Source: Roseovarius sp. EL26
Lineage (GTDB): Bacteria; Pseudomonadota; Alphaproteobacteria; Rhodobacterales; Rhodobacteraceae
Direction of reading: 5' to 3'
Length of the DNA stretch: 64,000 nucleotides
Assembly: GCF_900327775.1 (NCBI RefSeq)
Contig: NZ_OUMZ01000007.1
Coordinates: 186,115-250,114, forward strand
This document shows positions 26,551 through 36,290 of this stretch, piece after piece. The translations under genes were made by a program, and so were the position numbers. The number at the start of each line of letters is the position of its first letter. Positions within the stretch are counted from its first letter, which is position 1. The notes under the pieces are model-generated. The model did no database searches and had not been told where the DNA came from. It saw nothing but the letters and a program-made list of their open reading frames with translations.

Positions 26551-27927
26551 TCAGCCCTGTTTCAGTGTTCCCCACAAGTCGTAATCGCTGGCTTCATCCA
26601 CGGTGACCGAAACAATATCGCCGACAGATATGCCCTCGGTGCCCTCGTCAATGAACAGGCAGCCATCGATTTCTGGTGCGTCAGCTTTGGTTCGGCAAGT
26701 CGCTATGCCGTCTTCGTCGACGTCGTCGACAATGACATCCATGACCGTACCGACTTTTTGCGCAAGTTTGGCCTCGGATATTGCTTGCGCTTTTTCCATG
26801 AAACGTTCCCAGCGATCTTGCTTGATCTCGGCCGAGACATGATTGAGCAGATCATTGGATCGCGCCCCATCGACGTTTTCATATTGAAAACACCCGACCC
26901 GATCAAGCTGCGCCTCATCCATCCAATCGAGCAAAGTTTGGAACTCATCCTCTGTTTCACCGGGATATCCAACAATGAAGGTCGAACGCAGGGTGATGTC
27001 AGGGCAATCCTGACGCCATGCGGCAATTTCATCCAGCGTTTTTGATGCGGCTGCCGGGCGGGCCATGCGCTTTAACGTATCGGGGTGCGCATGTTGGAAC
27101 GGGATATCCAGATAGGGCAAGATCAACCCCTCGGCCATTAGCGGGATTAAGTTGCGGACATGAGGGTAAGGATAGACATAGTGCAAGCGCACCCAAGCCC
27201 CCAACTGTCCCAGATCACGTGCCAGATCAGTGATATGGGCGCGATGATCGCGGTCTTCTGCATGCTTGATATCGACGCCATAAGCGGAGGTATCCTGACT
27301 GATGACCAACAATTCTTTCACACCGCTATCGACCAGCTTCTCGGCCTCGCGCACTACCGCATGCGCTGGGCGGCTGACCAGCCTGCCGCGCATATCAGGA
27401 ATGATGCAGAACTTGCACTTATGATTGCAACCCTCAGAAATCTTGAGATAACTATAATGGCGTGGCGTCAGTTTTACGCCGCTAGATGGCATCAAATCAA
27501 CAAATGGGTCGGGCACTGGTGGCACCGCCTGATGCACGGCATCAAGAACCTGTTCGTACTGATGTGGTCCGGTTACTGCCAATACCTTGGGGTGCGTGCC
27601 GGTGATGTATTCCGGTTCCGCTCCCAAGCATCCGGTAACAATGACCTTTCCGTTCTCGCGAACCGCCTCGCCGATGGCCTCAAGTGACTCGGCTTTGGCG
27701 GAATCCAAAAACCCACAGGTGTTCACGATTACCGCATCTGCGCCGGCGTATTCTGGCGAGATGCCATAACCTTCGGCACGTAGGCGCGTCAGGATACGTT
27801 CACTGTCGACCAGCGCTTTGGGGCACCCAAGGGATACCATGCCAATAGAGGGCTGCCCATCGCGTGGGGTTTCAGTAACCCGGGCGCGGGCCAGATCGGG
27901 GCGGAGCTGAGGCGGATTTGTACTCAT
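26551..27927 (-). CDS. rimO: Ribosomal protein S12 methylthiotransferase RimO
   Basis: RimO is a radical-SAM methylthiotransferase that modifies an Asp of ribosomal protein S12. The 458-residue product has the three-part plan: an N-terminal UPF0004 domain with Cys in [19 protein letters not shown] and VTGCLG for the second Fe-S cluster; the radical-SAM motif CNHKCKFC near residue 175; and a C-terminal TRAM-like domain. [12 protein letters not shown] distinguishes RimO from MiaB. It reads opposite to the AsmA gene, which starts about 100 bp away. Confidence 0.95.
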   Translation of the reverse strand: MSTNPPQLRPDLARARVTETPRDGQPSIGMVSLGCPKALVDSERILTRLRAEGYGISPEYAGADAVIVNTCGFLDSAKAESLEAIGEAVRENGKVIVTGCLGAEPEYITGTHPKVLAVTGPHQYEQVLDAVHQAVPPVPDPFVDLMPSSGVKLTPRHYSYLKISEGCNHKCKFCIIPDMRGRLVSRPAHAVVREAEKLVDSGVKELLVISQDTSAYGVDIKHAEDRDHRAHITDLARDLGQLGAWVRLHYVYPYPHVRNLIPLMAEGLILPYLDIPFQHAHPDTLKRMARPAAASKTLDEIAAWRQDCPDITLRSTFIVGYPGETEDEFQTLLDWMDEAQLDRVGCFQYENVDGARSNDLLNHVSAEIKQDRWERFMEKAQAISEAKLAQKVGTVMDVIVDDVDEDGIATCRTKADAPEIDGCLFIDEGTEGISVGDIVSVTVDEASDYDLWGTLKQG

Positions 27928-28026
27928 AGGGGGCCTATACCCGGTCCCATCCCGTCCGGAAAGAGGTTTCCTGTTGTTGTCGTGGCTTTGGCTCCCTACA
28001 TTTCAGACAAACAAAGGGAGAGCAGA

Positions 28027-29997
28027 ATGCGGCTTGTGGTGCGCCTGATCGGGATTTTGGTATTTGTTGTTATCGTGGCGCTTGTGTCGTTACTGTTGCT
28101 TCCGGGGGACCGTATTGCCCGTATCGCGGCAGATCAGATCAGTGGTGCAACGGGGCGTAATGTAACCCTAAGCGGCGAAACCAAAGTAAGTTTTTTCCCA
28201 GTTTTGGGTGTCAGCACTGGCGCGGTTACGGTGGCAAATGCCGATTGGTCTGATGGCCCGCCAATGTTTCAGGCCGATAGTCTGAAAATCGGCGTGACAG
28301 TGTCTGCGTTATGGGGTGGTGATATAAAAATCACCGGGCTTGAGGCGACGCGACCTCAGATCAATCTTGAACGTGCCAAAGATGGGCGGGTCAATTGGGA
28401 GTTGGGGGTTGAGGGCGTGGCGCCCTCTGGCCAATCTGGCGGTGGGGCTGAATCTGCAGAATCTGCCCCTTTGGCCCTGACACTTGACCGCGCGCTGATT
28501 AGCAACGCCAGCTTGTCTTATACTGATCACGCGACAGGCGAAGTGATCAAGATGGATCGGATGGATTTTGATTTTCGCTGGCCTGATTACGATGGTATCG
28601 CCACTTTCGAGGCGGCCTTTCATCCGCAAGGTAAGGCGGTTGAGGTGCAGGGAAACCTTGCCAAAGTGGGAGATTTCTTGGCGGGTGATATTTCGAACCT
28701 TGATTTTACTGTCACAGCACCCGGCGGCAGCATTTCATTTGCCGGGCGGGCTAGCACGGCGCCGCAACTGTCTGGACAGCTTAGTGCGGATCTGAATAAC
28801 ACGTCTGATTTTTTGCAATCATTGAGTGGGACTGGCGCTGATATTCCACGGGGGTTGGGCCAATCTTTGGCGCTGCAAACGGGGCTGACAGTCACGCAAG
28901 ACAAGCGTATCGCCCTACGTGAGACATCGTTGACACTAGATGAAAACCAACTGACGGGTGCGGCTGACCTTAACCTCTCGGGGGTAAAGCCCAACATCAA
29001 CATGCAGCTGCGCGCTGGAGCACTGGATCTGACTGGATTGAGTGCCGGTGATGAGGTTGCGTCTTCTGACAGTGGTGGCAGCGGTGGTAGTGCCGAGACG
29101 CCCTCAGGCTGGAGCAAACAGCCGATTGATGTTGGAGCTCTTGGATTGATGGAGGGTGAATTTGCCCTTGTCGCAGACAGTGTCGATCTGGGGGATTTTA
29201 AACTCGGAAGAACCCGCACCAAAATTGCCCTGACACGCTCACGACTGGTCTTTGATTTGCGGGAGTTACAGGCCTACGATGGATCCATCACTGGCGAATT
29301 TGTGATGAACAACCGCTCTGGCTTGTCGGTGGGAGGGAAAATGAATGTTACCGGCCTCAATCTGGAAACGTTCCTGAGCGATGCAATTGATGTGTCGCGT
29401 TTTTCCGGCACCGCCAAGGGCAATATTAACTTTCTTGGATCTGGTGCGTCGCTGCATGCGATTATGAACAGCTTGTCGGGAAGTGGGGCGTTTAGCACTG
29501 GCCGGGGGGTGATCAGTGGCTTTGATTTGGACAAGTTGATGCGATCTGGCAATGCAACCGGCGGTACGACAGTGTTTGATAGCATGAGCGCCAGTTTTAA
29601 TATCAACAATGGCAACTTGCAAAACAATGACCTGCTGATGAACCTGCCTTTGGCCAAGGCCGTGGGCAAAGGGCGTATTGGCTTGGGCGCACAGGATATT
29701 GATTACCTCTTTACCCCGACGCTGTTGGAAGGCGAGACGCGAAGAGGTTTTGCTATTCCGGTCAAAATTCGTGGCCCTTGGGCAAATCCACGCATCACGC
29801 CAGATTTAGAGAAAGCTATCGATCTGAACTTCAAGAAGGAAAAGAAAGAGCTCAAATCCAAAGCAGAAAAGGAAATTAACCGTGCATTGGAAAAAGAACT
29901 TGGTGTGAAAGTTGAGGAAGGTCAGTCCGCTGAGGATGCGATTAAGAAGGAAATCGAAAAGGAAATAGGAAAAGAATTGCTGAAGCTTTTTGATTGA
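28027..29997 (+). CDS. AsmA family protein
   Basis: AsmA-like proteins are inner-membrane-anchored periplasmic proteins of the bridge-like/TAM superfamily, linked to outer-membrane lipid homeostasis. Starting at ATG 28027, with AGGGAG 7 nt upstream, the product has 656 residues: one N-terminal helix (LIGILVFVVIVALVSLLLLPG), the AsmA start GRNVTLSGETKVSFFP, long beta-rich repeats, and the C-terminal domain near SGTAKGNINFLGSGASLHAIMNSLSG (split here) and LMNLPLAKAVGKGRIGLG. It ends in an unusual Lys/Glu-rich tail (KKEKKELKSKAEKEINRALE) predicted to be helical. An in-frame GTG at 27982 is an alternative start but lacks a ribosome site. Confidence 0.9.
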   Translation: MRLVVRLIGILVFVVIVALVSLLLLPGDRIARIAADQISGATGRNVTLSGETKVSFFPVLGVSTGAVTVANADWSDGPPMFQADSLKIGVTVSALWGGDIKITGLEATRPQINLERAKDGRVNWELGVEGVAPSGQSGGGAESAESAPLALTLDRALISNASLSYTDHATGEVIKMDRMDFDFRWPDYDGIATFEAAFHPQGKAVEVQGNLAKVGDFLAGDISNLDFTVTAPGGSISFAGRASTAPQLSGQLSADLNNTSDFLQSLSGTGADIPRGLGQSLALQTGLTVTQDKRIALRETSLTLDENQLTGAADLNLSGVKPNINMQLRAGALDLTGLSAGDEVASSDSGGSGGSAETPSGWSKQPIDVGALGLMEGEFALVADSVDLGDFKLGRTRTKIALTRSRLVFDLRELQAYDGSITGEFVMNNRSGLSVGGKMNVTGLNLETFLSDAIDVSRFSGTAKGNINFLGSGASLHAIMNSLSGSGAFSTGRGVISGFDLDKLMRSGNATGGTTVFDSMSASFNINNGNLQNNDLLMNLPLAKAVGKGRIGLGAQDIDYLFTPTLLEGETRRGFAIPVKIRGPWANPRITPDLEKAIDLNFKKEKKELKSKAEKEINRALEKELGVKVEEGQSAEDAIKKEIEKEIGKELLKLFD

Positions 29998-30079
29998 TCT
30001 GTATGGGGGTAATGAGCCCTAAAATGCGGTTCAACCGCCAACTGATATGATATCCGTCATCAATCCTGTATCGCCTTGG

Positions 30080-31023
30080 TCAGAAAATCCGTGAACGGCC
30101 CGATGACATATGCGCGACTTCGACTGTCTCTCCTTCGATTGCGACCTCTTTATTGTAATGAAAAATGGGCCCGCCTGTATTGATCTCTGGGCCATCAGTG
30201 GGGGGTGATTTCGCGGAAAGTGAGCTGACCATCAGTCTAGCCTGTGGGAATTTCAAATTCATGAGTTTCAAAAATGCCGGTTTCGGTGGTGACGATGTCC
30301 GATGACATCGCCGTTCCACAGTACCTCGACAGAACCACTGGTCGAACCGCCCGCCATGTTTGCCTCCAGATCAAATGACACCGTATAGCTTTCACTAGGA
30401 CCCGCGATGACGTCCTAGCTCATTTGTCGGCAGGATTCTGTTATTGTTGTACTCCAGTCGTCAGAGTTGCCAAATTGTGACGGTGTAAAGGCGCCGGTAC
30501 TTGTATCGCCAGCGAGCAGATTGTCCGCGGCTATGTCACCATAAACAACATCGTTGCCCTTTCCGGCATTGACGGTGTCCGCACCTCTGCCAGCTTCGGC
30601 AAAGTCATCGCCAGTCTCAAGTTTCAAAAGGTCGTTGCCGTCGCCGCCGTCAACAGTGTCTTAGCCGACACCTGCGTTGACAGTATCGTTGCCAGAATCC
30701 GAGAAAAGTTGATCATGCCCGCCGTTCCCCAAGACGACATCGTCGCCGCGGCCTGCGTGAATTATATCATTATAGGCCCGGCTCTGGGCATCCCCGTTCG
30801 AAACGATGGCCTCTGGATTATAGATCCAGCGCCCGTTCACAAAGCCCCACTCTTTGCCAACCATATCTCCGGCGACCAGACCGTGACCCTCACCGCTGGC
30901 GAGCGTATCGCTACCGGCGTGTCCGTTGATGTGATCTGCTGTGTTCCCTGCAGTTACGATCTCATCATCACTCAGAGAACCAACGATTTTGTTGAAGTTT
31001 TCTTCTGAGTTTTTCGCAGGCAT
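30080..31023 (-). pseudogene. Decayed RTX (hemolysin-type calcium-binding) protein gene
   Basis: The minus-strand reading from ATG 31023 encodes an RTX-repeat protein (AGRGDDVVLGNGGHDQLFSD, SGNDTVNAG) until an in-frame TAA at 30661-30663. The same frame continues beyond it with DGGDGNDLL, AGRGADTVNAGKGNDVVYGD, then a second in-frame stop (TAG, 30415-30417). After that SGSVEVLWNGDVIG is readable before a frameshift near 30300. The far end (NTGGPIFHYNKEVAIEGETV) is in another frame. Several independent lesions show it is dead. It would have been secreted by a type I system; the HlyD/ABC pair next to it is probably not its exporter, since that ABC is catalytically degenerate. Confidence 0.8.
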
Positions 31024-31217
31024 TGAAATTCCTCGGTATTGTCACTTGTCGGCTGATGCTGCCGCAGAGGGGATGACAAATGTTAATGTCAGTGCGTTTA
31101 AATGTAGTCATGCACTGAAAAATTGGAGAAAATTCTACATGTATTTGTGAATCGGTCTATATGATTGAAGGAACGAAACAGGTCGTGCTTCAGGATAGGC
31201 GTTAGCTTCTGAGAGGT

Positions 31218-32498
31218 TTATAGCTGATCTGCCTGTTTTCCTTTGGGCCATAGCGCATGCGTCCAATCCTCAAAATCCCGTGTCAGAATTAATGCACTAG
31301 CTGCTTGCCATAACGCATGATTCATCCGCTGTCGTTCAAGCGTAACGACGAGTGCGGCGTGCGTTGTTGCACCCGCTGCAGCCATACCTTCAACACGGCC
31401 ACCCAAGGCGCGCATTGTGTTTTCGTCAACATCCACTGTGACCATCTGATCGTGGAGTGATACAGATGCATGGAGTGCTGACTCTATACGACTAATTGTT
31501 CCGGTAACCCATTTCATGTCTGGGGTAAGTCCGGTTAAGGAAAGTTGGACCTCATCATCTACCTGTAACGATTCGGCGATCGCTTGCGGGACGTAAAATA
31601 TCGCGCGGTACGAAACCGCGCTGGAATTTTGCATGGTGACGATTGTGATTGGCCGTTGAAAGCTTTGACCGTTGCTCACCCTGCGCACGCGCAAGACTTT
31701 TCCAGTCGCAGGAGACTGGAGCCGTGGCGCATTCAGATAGGATTTCAACAGTGTTTGATATTGCCGGTCTTGCTTGACGTCTTGTTGGATCACTTTTGCG
31801 CGCTGCAGCAGGCCACGCTCCTGTTTTGTCGACAAAGTACGAAGCTCATAATCAAGTCGTGTGAGCTGTTTTTGCAGTCGATTTTGTTCTAATGAAAATT
31901 CAATGGCTGTGGCGGCTTTGCCTTCGACCTTGGAGGTCAGAGCGAAGGCTAGTTTGGCCCGTTGTCCAAGCATGATCAGTCGTTTACTTTGTCTATCCCG
32001 AAGATCTTGTAAGCGCTGTATCTGCAACGCGTTTTCCTGATGTGACAGCTTGCAATCTTTGAAAGCTGCCCGCATTTGTAATTGACTCTCAGCGTCCAAA
32101 CCGGCCGGAAACGTCGTCATAAGTGCGGCAATGTCTGGGGTAAGAAGACAGTGGCGTAAAGAGGACCCAACCAATACAGAGCGCCTCAGATTATCGAGCT
32201 CAAGCTGCATCAATTCGTGATCAAAGGTTGCAATGGTCTGACCCTGGGTAATAACCTCTCCAGCGGTGACAACTATCGCTTCGAGTGGAATTCTGGCAGG
32301 TAGTTGTAGATCAACCGTCTCGTCAGATGACCGAAGTTCAGCGTGATATTGATGCGCAGTCGGCGCAGATACGTGGCGCAGCAAAGTCAAGGTGACCCCT
32401 AATATACAAAGGCAGGCTAGGCAAGTTGATGCTGCCCAAAGCCATCGCCACCAACCACCTTTTTCAACTGGTATGGTATTTGGTCTGCGCACAATCAT
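31218..32498 (-). CDS. HlyD-family membrane-fusion (periplasmic adaptor) protein
   Basis: An inner-membrane-anchored adaptor that would bridge an inner-membrane exporter to an outer-membrane channel. The 426-residue product has one N-terminal helix (LWAASTCLACLCILGVTLTLL), a split biotinyl-lipoyl domain (LEAIVVTAGEVITQGQTIATF before and PATGKVLRVRRVSNGQSF after; both shown in part) and a long helical hairpin (about residues 95-260, Gln/Leu/Arg-rich) between them. A beta-barrel region follows. It starts 1 nt after the stop of the ABC-like gene, so the two are cotranslated. No TolC-like channel is in the window. In S. meliloti an HlyD-like partner (BgsB) works with the mixed-linkage beta-glucan synthase BgsA, which is the closest known analogy. 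Confidence 0.82.
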   Translation of the reverse strand: MIVRRPNTIPVEKGGWWRWLWAASTCLACLCILGVTLTLLRHVSAPTAHQYHAELRSSDETVDLQLPARIPLEAIVVTAGEVITQGQTIATFDHELMQLELDNLRRSVLVGSSLRHCLLTPDIAALMTTFPAGLDAESQLQMRAAFKDCKLSHQENALQIQRLQDLRDRQSKRLIMLGQRAKLAFALTSKVEGKAATAIEFSLEQNRLQKQLTRLDYELRTLSTKQERGLLQRAKVIQQDVKQDRQYQTLLKSYLNAPRLQSPATGKVLRVRRVSNGQSFQRPITIVTMQNSSAVSYRAIFYVPQAIAESLQVDDEVQLSLTGLTPDMKWVTGTISRIESALHASVSLHDQMVTVDVDENTMRALGGRVEGMAAAGATTHAALVVTLERQRMNHALWQAASALILTRDFEDWTHALWPKGKQADQL

Positions 32499-32499
32499 T

Positions 32500-34461
32500 C
32501 TACGCTCTCATGCTCTTTTTGCGCGGATCATAAATTTCTATTTTGACCTCGATAACCCGCATGTCTGCCTCCATGCGAGTTTCAACGCTGATGGCGTCTC
32601 GCAATACCATCGCAAGGGGGGATAAGGGTTTGATGTCAGAAGATGTATCCATTTCGTGGCGCGCCTTTTCGAGCGCTCCACTGGACATGGGTTGGTCCGT
32701 GTCAAGCATTCTTAAAATGCAATGCCCTTCAAACAGTTTGAACTCAAAGCGCAGGCTTTCTGTTGTGAGGGCAGGTGAGATCCCTTTGCATGAAAAAGCC
32801 AAAAGCTCATTGGCAACGACACAGACGTTGCGACGATTTTGATCATCGCCATCACGGCGAAATTGTGCGCGTAGCCAGCTATCTAAGCCATCTTCGCTGT
32901 CTTGGTTACGGGGGGCGATAAAACGTGTCCAGCCGACGGCGTATTGTTGGCGGATTTCGTCTGCGGTGCCAAAATCAACAACGCGCCCGCCCAACATAAC
33001 AACCATGTCATCACATAAATCAAGCAACTGTCTGTTGTCCGTGCTGATCACGAAGGTTGCGCCAAAACGTTGTTCTTGTTTGATGCGTGCAACTAGGGCA
33101 GACAATACGTGCTCCGAGGCACCATCTTCCGGGCGGTCAAAAAGATAAAGTTGCGGTCGCAAAAAAAACGCTCGGGCGAGGCCCAGCGCTTTTTGTTCGC
33201 TGTCTGCTAAAAGCCTTACATCGGGTGCTTTGCAAATATGTTGGCTGATGTCCGACGTGAAAACAAACCGTGTTAGAATCTGTTCAGCACGTTCGCGTTC
33301 GAATTCATTTCCAAAGCAACTTAGGTTTTGCAACCCTGAACCGGGCATCAAAAATGGGCGCGGGGCAAGATATGTAGCTGTTACACTGCGATCACGTATC
33401 TGGCTTTGCCATGGATATTGCTGTCCAATCCGGACAAAACCGCGGACACTCAAGTTGCTTAAATCATAAGGATTTACCAGTGCGCGCATCAACAAAGATT
33501 TACCCGAAAAGTTGTCACCGGTCAGGGCAATCACCTTGCCCGGCTCAAAATCCAGAGAGATATCAGAAAGCAAGGCGCGACCATCAGGGGCAAATGCAGA
33601 TAGGTTTCGGATCTGGACTCCATCTCCGTCAGCAGTTTCGATATCTTCTGGCGCAGGCAAAAGTGTAACGGCTGCTGCATGGTATTTTTGATCGGGGTCC
33701 GCATCTGAGCGTTGAAGGAAAAAGGCCCCGAAATGCTCAACTGACCAAAAGCTTATAAGGCCAACGGCGACGATCGCACTGTTGTTAAGAATTCCCACCG
33801 CGGCAAGCCAACTTGCGCATGCAAAGCCAATTATCGATGCAAGCCAAGAGACACCACGCAAACCAGCGTTCAGTAAGATGTGCTCTTGGTCGTGCCGGTG
33901 CGATAAATGCAAACCGATTTGGTCTCGCCCGGTAAGAACTGAAATCGCCTCTTGTGGTAAAAAATCCCAAACAGGTTCACGTGATAAAGTACGATTGCCC
34001 AACCAAACCACCAGCCAGCATAATGCGATGCCCGTGGCGAAGGGCAGGCACAGCAAGGGATGCATCACAGTCAGAATGGCCATCAGAAAAACGCCAATGA
34101 TAGCGCGCATAGTTACCGCGCTTTTCTGGCGCAGGTGACGGTACCCAGCCAGTGCCTTGGCATAGCCAATTTCAAAGATGACGAGACCAAGAAGTGGTGC
34201 TATGCCAAGCAATACCAGCAGGGGGGCCATCAGAGTTTGCCCTTGCGTTACAACGAGGGCATCGAAAAATACTGTCAATAGTATGATCGTGATGATGCAG
34301 GCTTCTGTACCAAAAGTGAAAAGAAACGCAAGCGGCTTGATCCAAGCAGGGAGTGTTCTGTCTCGCATCAAAGGGGCGGCTTGTTCTTCTGAAACGGATG
34401 TATTCGTCAGCGATTGATTGCTGCCATTATCCACCGTTTTAACATCACGTACATGCTGCAT
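32500..34461 (-). CDS. ABC-type membrane protein with degenerate ATPase and RsbW-like C-terminal region
   Basis: A 653-residue polytopic protein. Residues 40-250 hold about six hydrophobic segments; 280-510 are an ABC ATPase-like domain. Walker A is intact (GDNFSGKS, 315-322), but the Q-loop Gln is Pro (YLAPRPF), the LSGGQ signature is LADSE (418-422), the Walker B Glu is Arg (LFDRPED, 442-443) and the H-loop His is Asp (ISTDNRQ). Efficient hydrolysis is therefore unlikely, though ATP binding may remain. Residues 520-653 resemble an RsbW/GHKL anti-sigma fold (VANELLAF for the N-box, MLDTDQPM for the G1 box), again without the key Asn and Gly. It is cotranscribed with the HlyD-type gene and divergent from the first DUF3131 gene. 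Confidence 0.8.
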   Translation of the reverse strand: MQHVRDVKTVDNGSNQSLTNTSVSEEQAAPLMRDRTLPAWIKPLAFLFTFGTEACIITIILLTVFFDALVVTQGQTLMAPLLVLLGIAPLLGLVIFEIGYAKALAGYRHLRQKSAVTMRAIIGVFLMAILTVMHPLLCLPFATGIALCWLVVWLGNRTLSREPVWDFLPQEAISVLTGRDQIGLHLSHRHDQEHILLNAGLRGVSWLASIIGFACASWLAAVGILNNSAIVAVGLISFWSVEHFGAFFLQRSDADPDQKYHAAAVTLLPAPEDIETADGDGVQIRNLSAFAPDGRALLSDISLDFEPGKVIALTGDNFSGKSLLMRALVNPYDLSNLSVRGFVRIGQQYPWQSQIRDRSVTATYLAPRPFLMPGSGLQNLSCFGNEFERERAEQILTRFVFTSDISQHICKAPDVRLLADSEQKALGLARAFFLRPQLYLFDRPEDGASEHVLSALVARIKQEQRFGATFVISTDNRQLLDLCDDMVVMLGGRVVDFGTADEIRQQYAVGWTRFIAPRNQDSEDGLDSWLRAQFRRDGDDQNRRNVCVVANELLAFSCKGISPALTTESLRFEFKLFEGHCILRMLDTDQPMSSGALEKARHEMDTSSDIKPLSPLAMVLRDAISVETRMEADMRVIEVKIEIYDPRKKSMRA

Positions 34462-34601
34462 AGGAAACCCAAAAATTACTACTCAACGGGTTCGCATTAT
34501 CCCTGTAAGTCTCTAATTTTTCATTAAGATTGGCATTTACGCAATTTCAATGCTTACCGGGCAAAGTGGATAGGGACTGATGGTAATTTAGTGAGTGCAG
34601 T

Positions 34602-36290
34602 ATGCCTGTGAAACCCGGAGTGACACGTAAATCCGCGACGTTCGGCCTCACGTTGTTGATGGGGGCGGCCATCATGCTGGCGGGTGCTGCATATTCAGTG
34701 AGTTGGGCGGCGCGCAGTATTTTCCTGGCGCAAGAGGAAGAAATTATTCCGATCATTGCCGGTGGAAACCTGGATGACATTCCGGCGTTGATGCGGGGCA
34801 ACCTCCCAACTGTTACAACCAGCCTTGCTCGCGGAGAGCCTAGTCTCCAAAAGCCACCCCGCATGTGTGAAATGCCTGACAACTATTATACGACACTCGA
34901 TGTTGGGCATGATGTTCCCTCGGGATACGATAAGCGCAACAGCTATGTTCGAAAACATCGTGCTCGTCGCGGGTTCCTCAACGAGCGGGAAATACGAGCA
35001 GCAAAGGTGGCTTGGCATTATTTCGAAAAGTTCACGCAAGAAGCGACTGGGTTGGCTAATTCCGTGGGGAATTACCCCTCAACCACATTGTGGGATACAG
35101 CTTCCTATATGGCGGCGATCGTGGCGGCATACGAGTTGTGCCTGATTGAAAAGCCTGAATTTGACCGTCGTATGATTCACTTGCTGACCACCATCAAGCG
35201 ATTGGAGCTGTTTCGCCGTGAAATGCCAAACAAAGTGTATAATACGGCAACAGGTGAAAAGGTGGATTATACAAATAAGGCGGGGGAAATTGGATTTTCC
35301 GCATTGGATATCGGGCGTTTTCTTGTTTGGTTGCGGATCGTTCGCAACCGCTATCCCTATCTTGGTAACACCATAGATTCCGTGCTCTTAAAATGGGACT
35401 TTCGCAATATCATTGATGACGAGGGGCTACTTTTCGGGGCGTACGTTGATAAGGAAACCGGAGAGACGGTGTACGCGCAGGAAGGTCGGCTCGGTTATGA
35501 AGAATACGCGGCCAAAGGATTTGCCTTGTGGGGGTTTCGGCCGTTGCTGGCGCATCGTGCTGAACCGTTCCTGACAGCATCAATGTTTGGGGTGCAGGTC
35601 CCATATGATGGGCGAGATCCACGTATTTTCCATTCTCAGAACTATGTTGTGACCGAATCTTATCTGCAGGACGGGTTGGAACTCGGGTTTGATTTGCCAC
35701 ATGATGATAGCTCTCCTGATTGGCGGCATAGTGATGGTTGGCGCGCAGAGTTCGCAGATAGGATTTATCAGGTGCAGGAGAATCGTTGGCGACACACCGG
35801 TTTCATGACCGCGCGTTCAGAGCACAACGTAAAGGGCCCACCTTATTTTACGTATGACACCATTTTTTCTGATGGTTACCCATGGAACACAGTAACGCCG
35901 CGCGGTGATTATGTCCCGGATCATGCCGCCGTGGCAGCTAAGGCGGCGCTGGGCCTGTGGGCGTTGTGGGATACGGAATACACCGATGTTCTCTACGAGG
36001 CGATCATTGAACTTTATGACCCTGAAAACGGAATGTTTGAAGGGTTATATGAGCGTGGGCAAGGTCGTGTTGCAATCTATACGGCTAATAACAACGGAAT
36101 CATTCTTACTGCCTTGCTTCATAAAGTTCAGGGGAAAATTTTGACACCTTTTGTCGAGGAAACTGAGGTTTGGTATACAGCCTTCCGCGATCAAGACTTG
36201 CGGGAAAAACGTAATTATCCGGATCCACCACAAGAAAAGGACTGGCTTCCAGCCTTGCGGCATTCGGTTCAATTAAGGGACGACTACTGA
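34602..36290 (+). CDS. DUF3131 domain protein, membrane-anchored (first of two)
   Basis: A 562-residue protein with an N-terminal membrane anchor (TFGLTLLMGAAIMLAGAAYSV) and a large periplasmic DUF3131 domain from about residue 130: AAKVAWHYFEKF, NYPSTTLWDTASYMAAI, NKVYNTATGEKVDY, GFSALDIGRFLVWLRI and NNNGIILTALLHK. DUF3131 looks like an alpha/alpha-barrel of the kind used by glycan-active enzymes; activity is unproven. The second copy at 41552-42856 shares the same motifs. Its stop overlaps the next gene's ATG (TGATG). It has only a weak ribosome site. Probable role: trimming or guiding the cluster's polysaccharide in the periplasm (inference). Confidence 0.82.
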   Translation: MPVKPGVTRKSATFGLTLLMGAAIMLAGAAYSVSWAARSIFLAQEEEIIPIIAGGNLDDIPALMRGNLPTVTTSLARGEPSLQKPPRMCEMPDNYYTTLDVGHDVPSGYDKRNSYVRKHRARRGFLNEREIRAAKVAWHYFEKFTQEATGLANSVGNYPSTTLWDTASYMAAIVAAYELCLIEKPEFDRRMIHLLTTIKRLELFRREMPNKVYNTATGEKVDYTNKAGEIGFSALDIGRFLVWLRIVRNRYPYLGNTIDSVLLKWDFRNIIDDEGLLFGAYVDKETGETVYAQEGRLGYEEYAAKGFALWGFRPLLAHRAEPFLTASMFGVQVPYDGRDPRIFHSQNYVVTESYLQDGLELGFDLPHDDSSPDWRHSDGWRAEFADRIYQVQENRWRHTGFMTARSEHNVKGPPYFTYDTIFSDGYPWNTVTPRGDYVPDHAAVAAKAALGLWALWDTEYTDVLYEAIIELYDPENGMFEGLYERGQGRVAIYTANNNGIILTALLHKVQGKILTPFVEETEVWYTAFRDQDLREKRNYPDPPQEKDWLPALRHSVQLRDDY

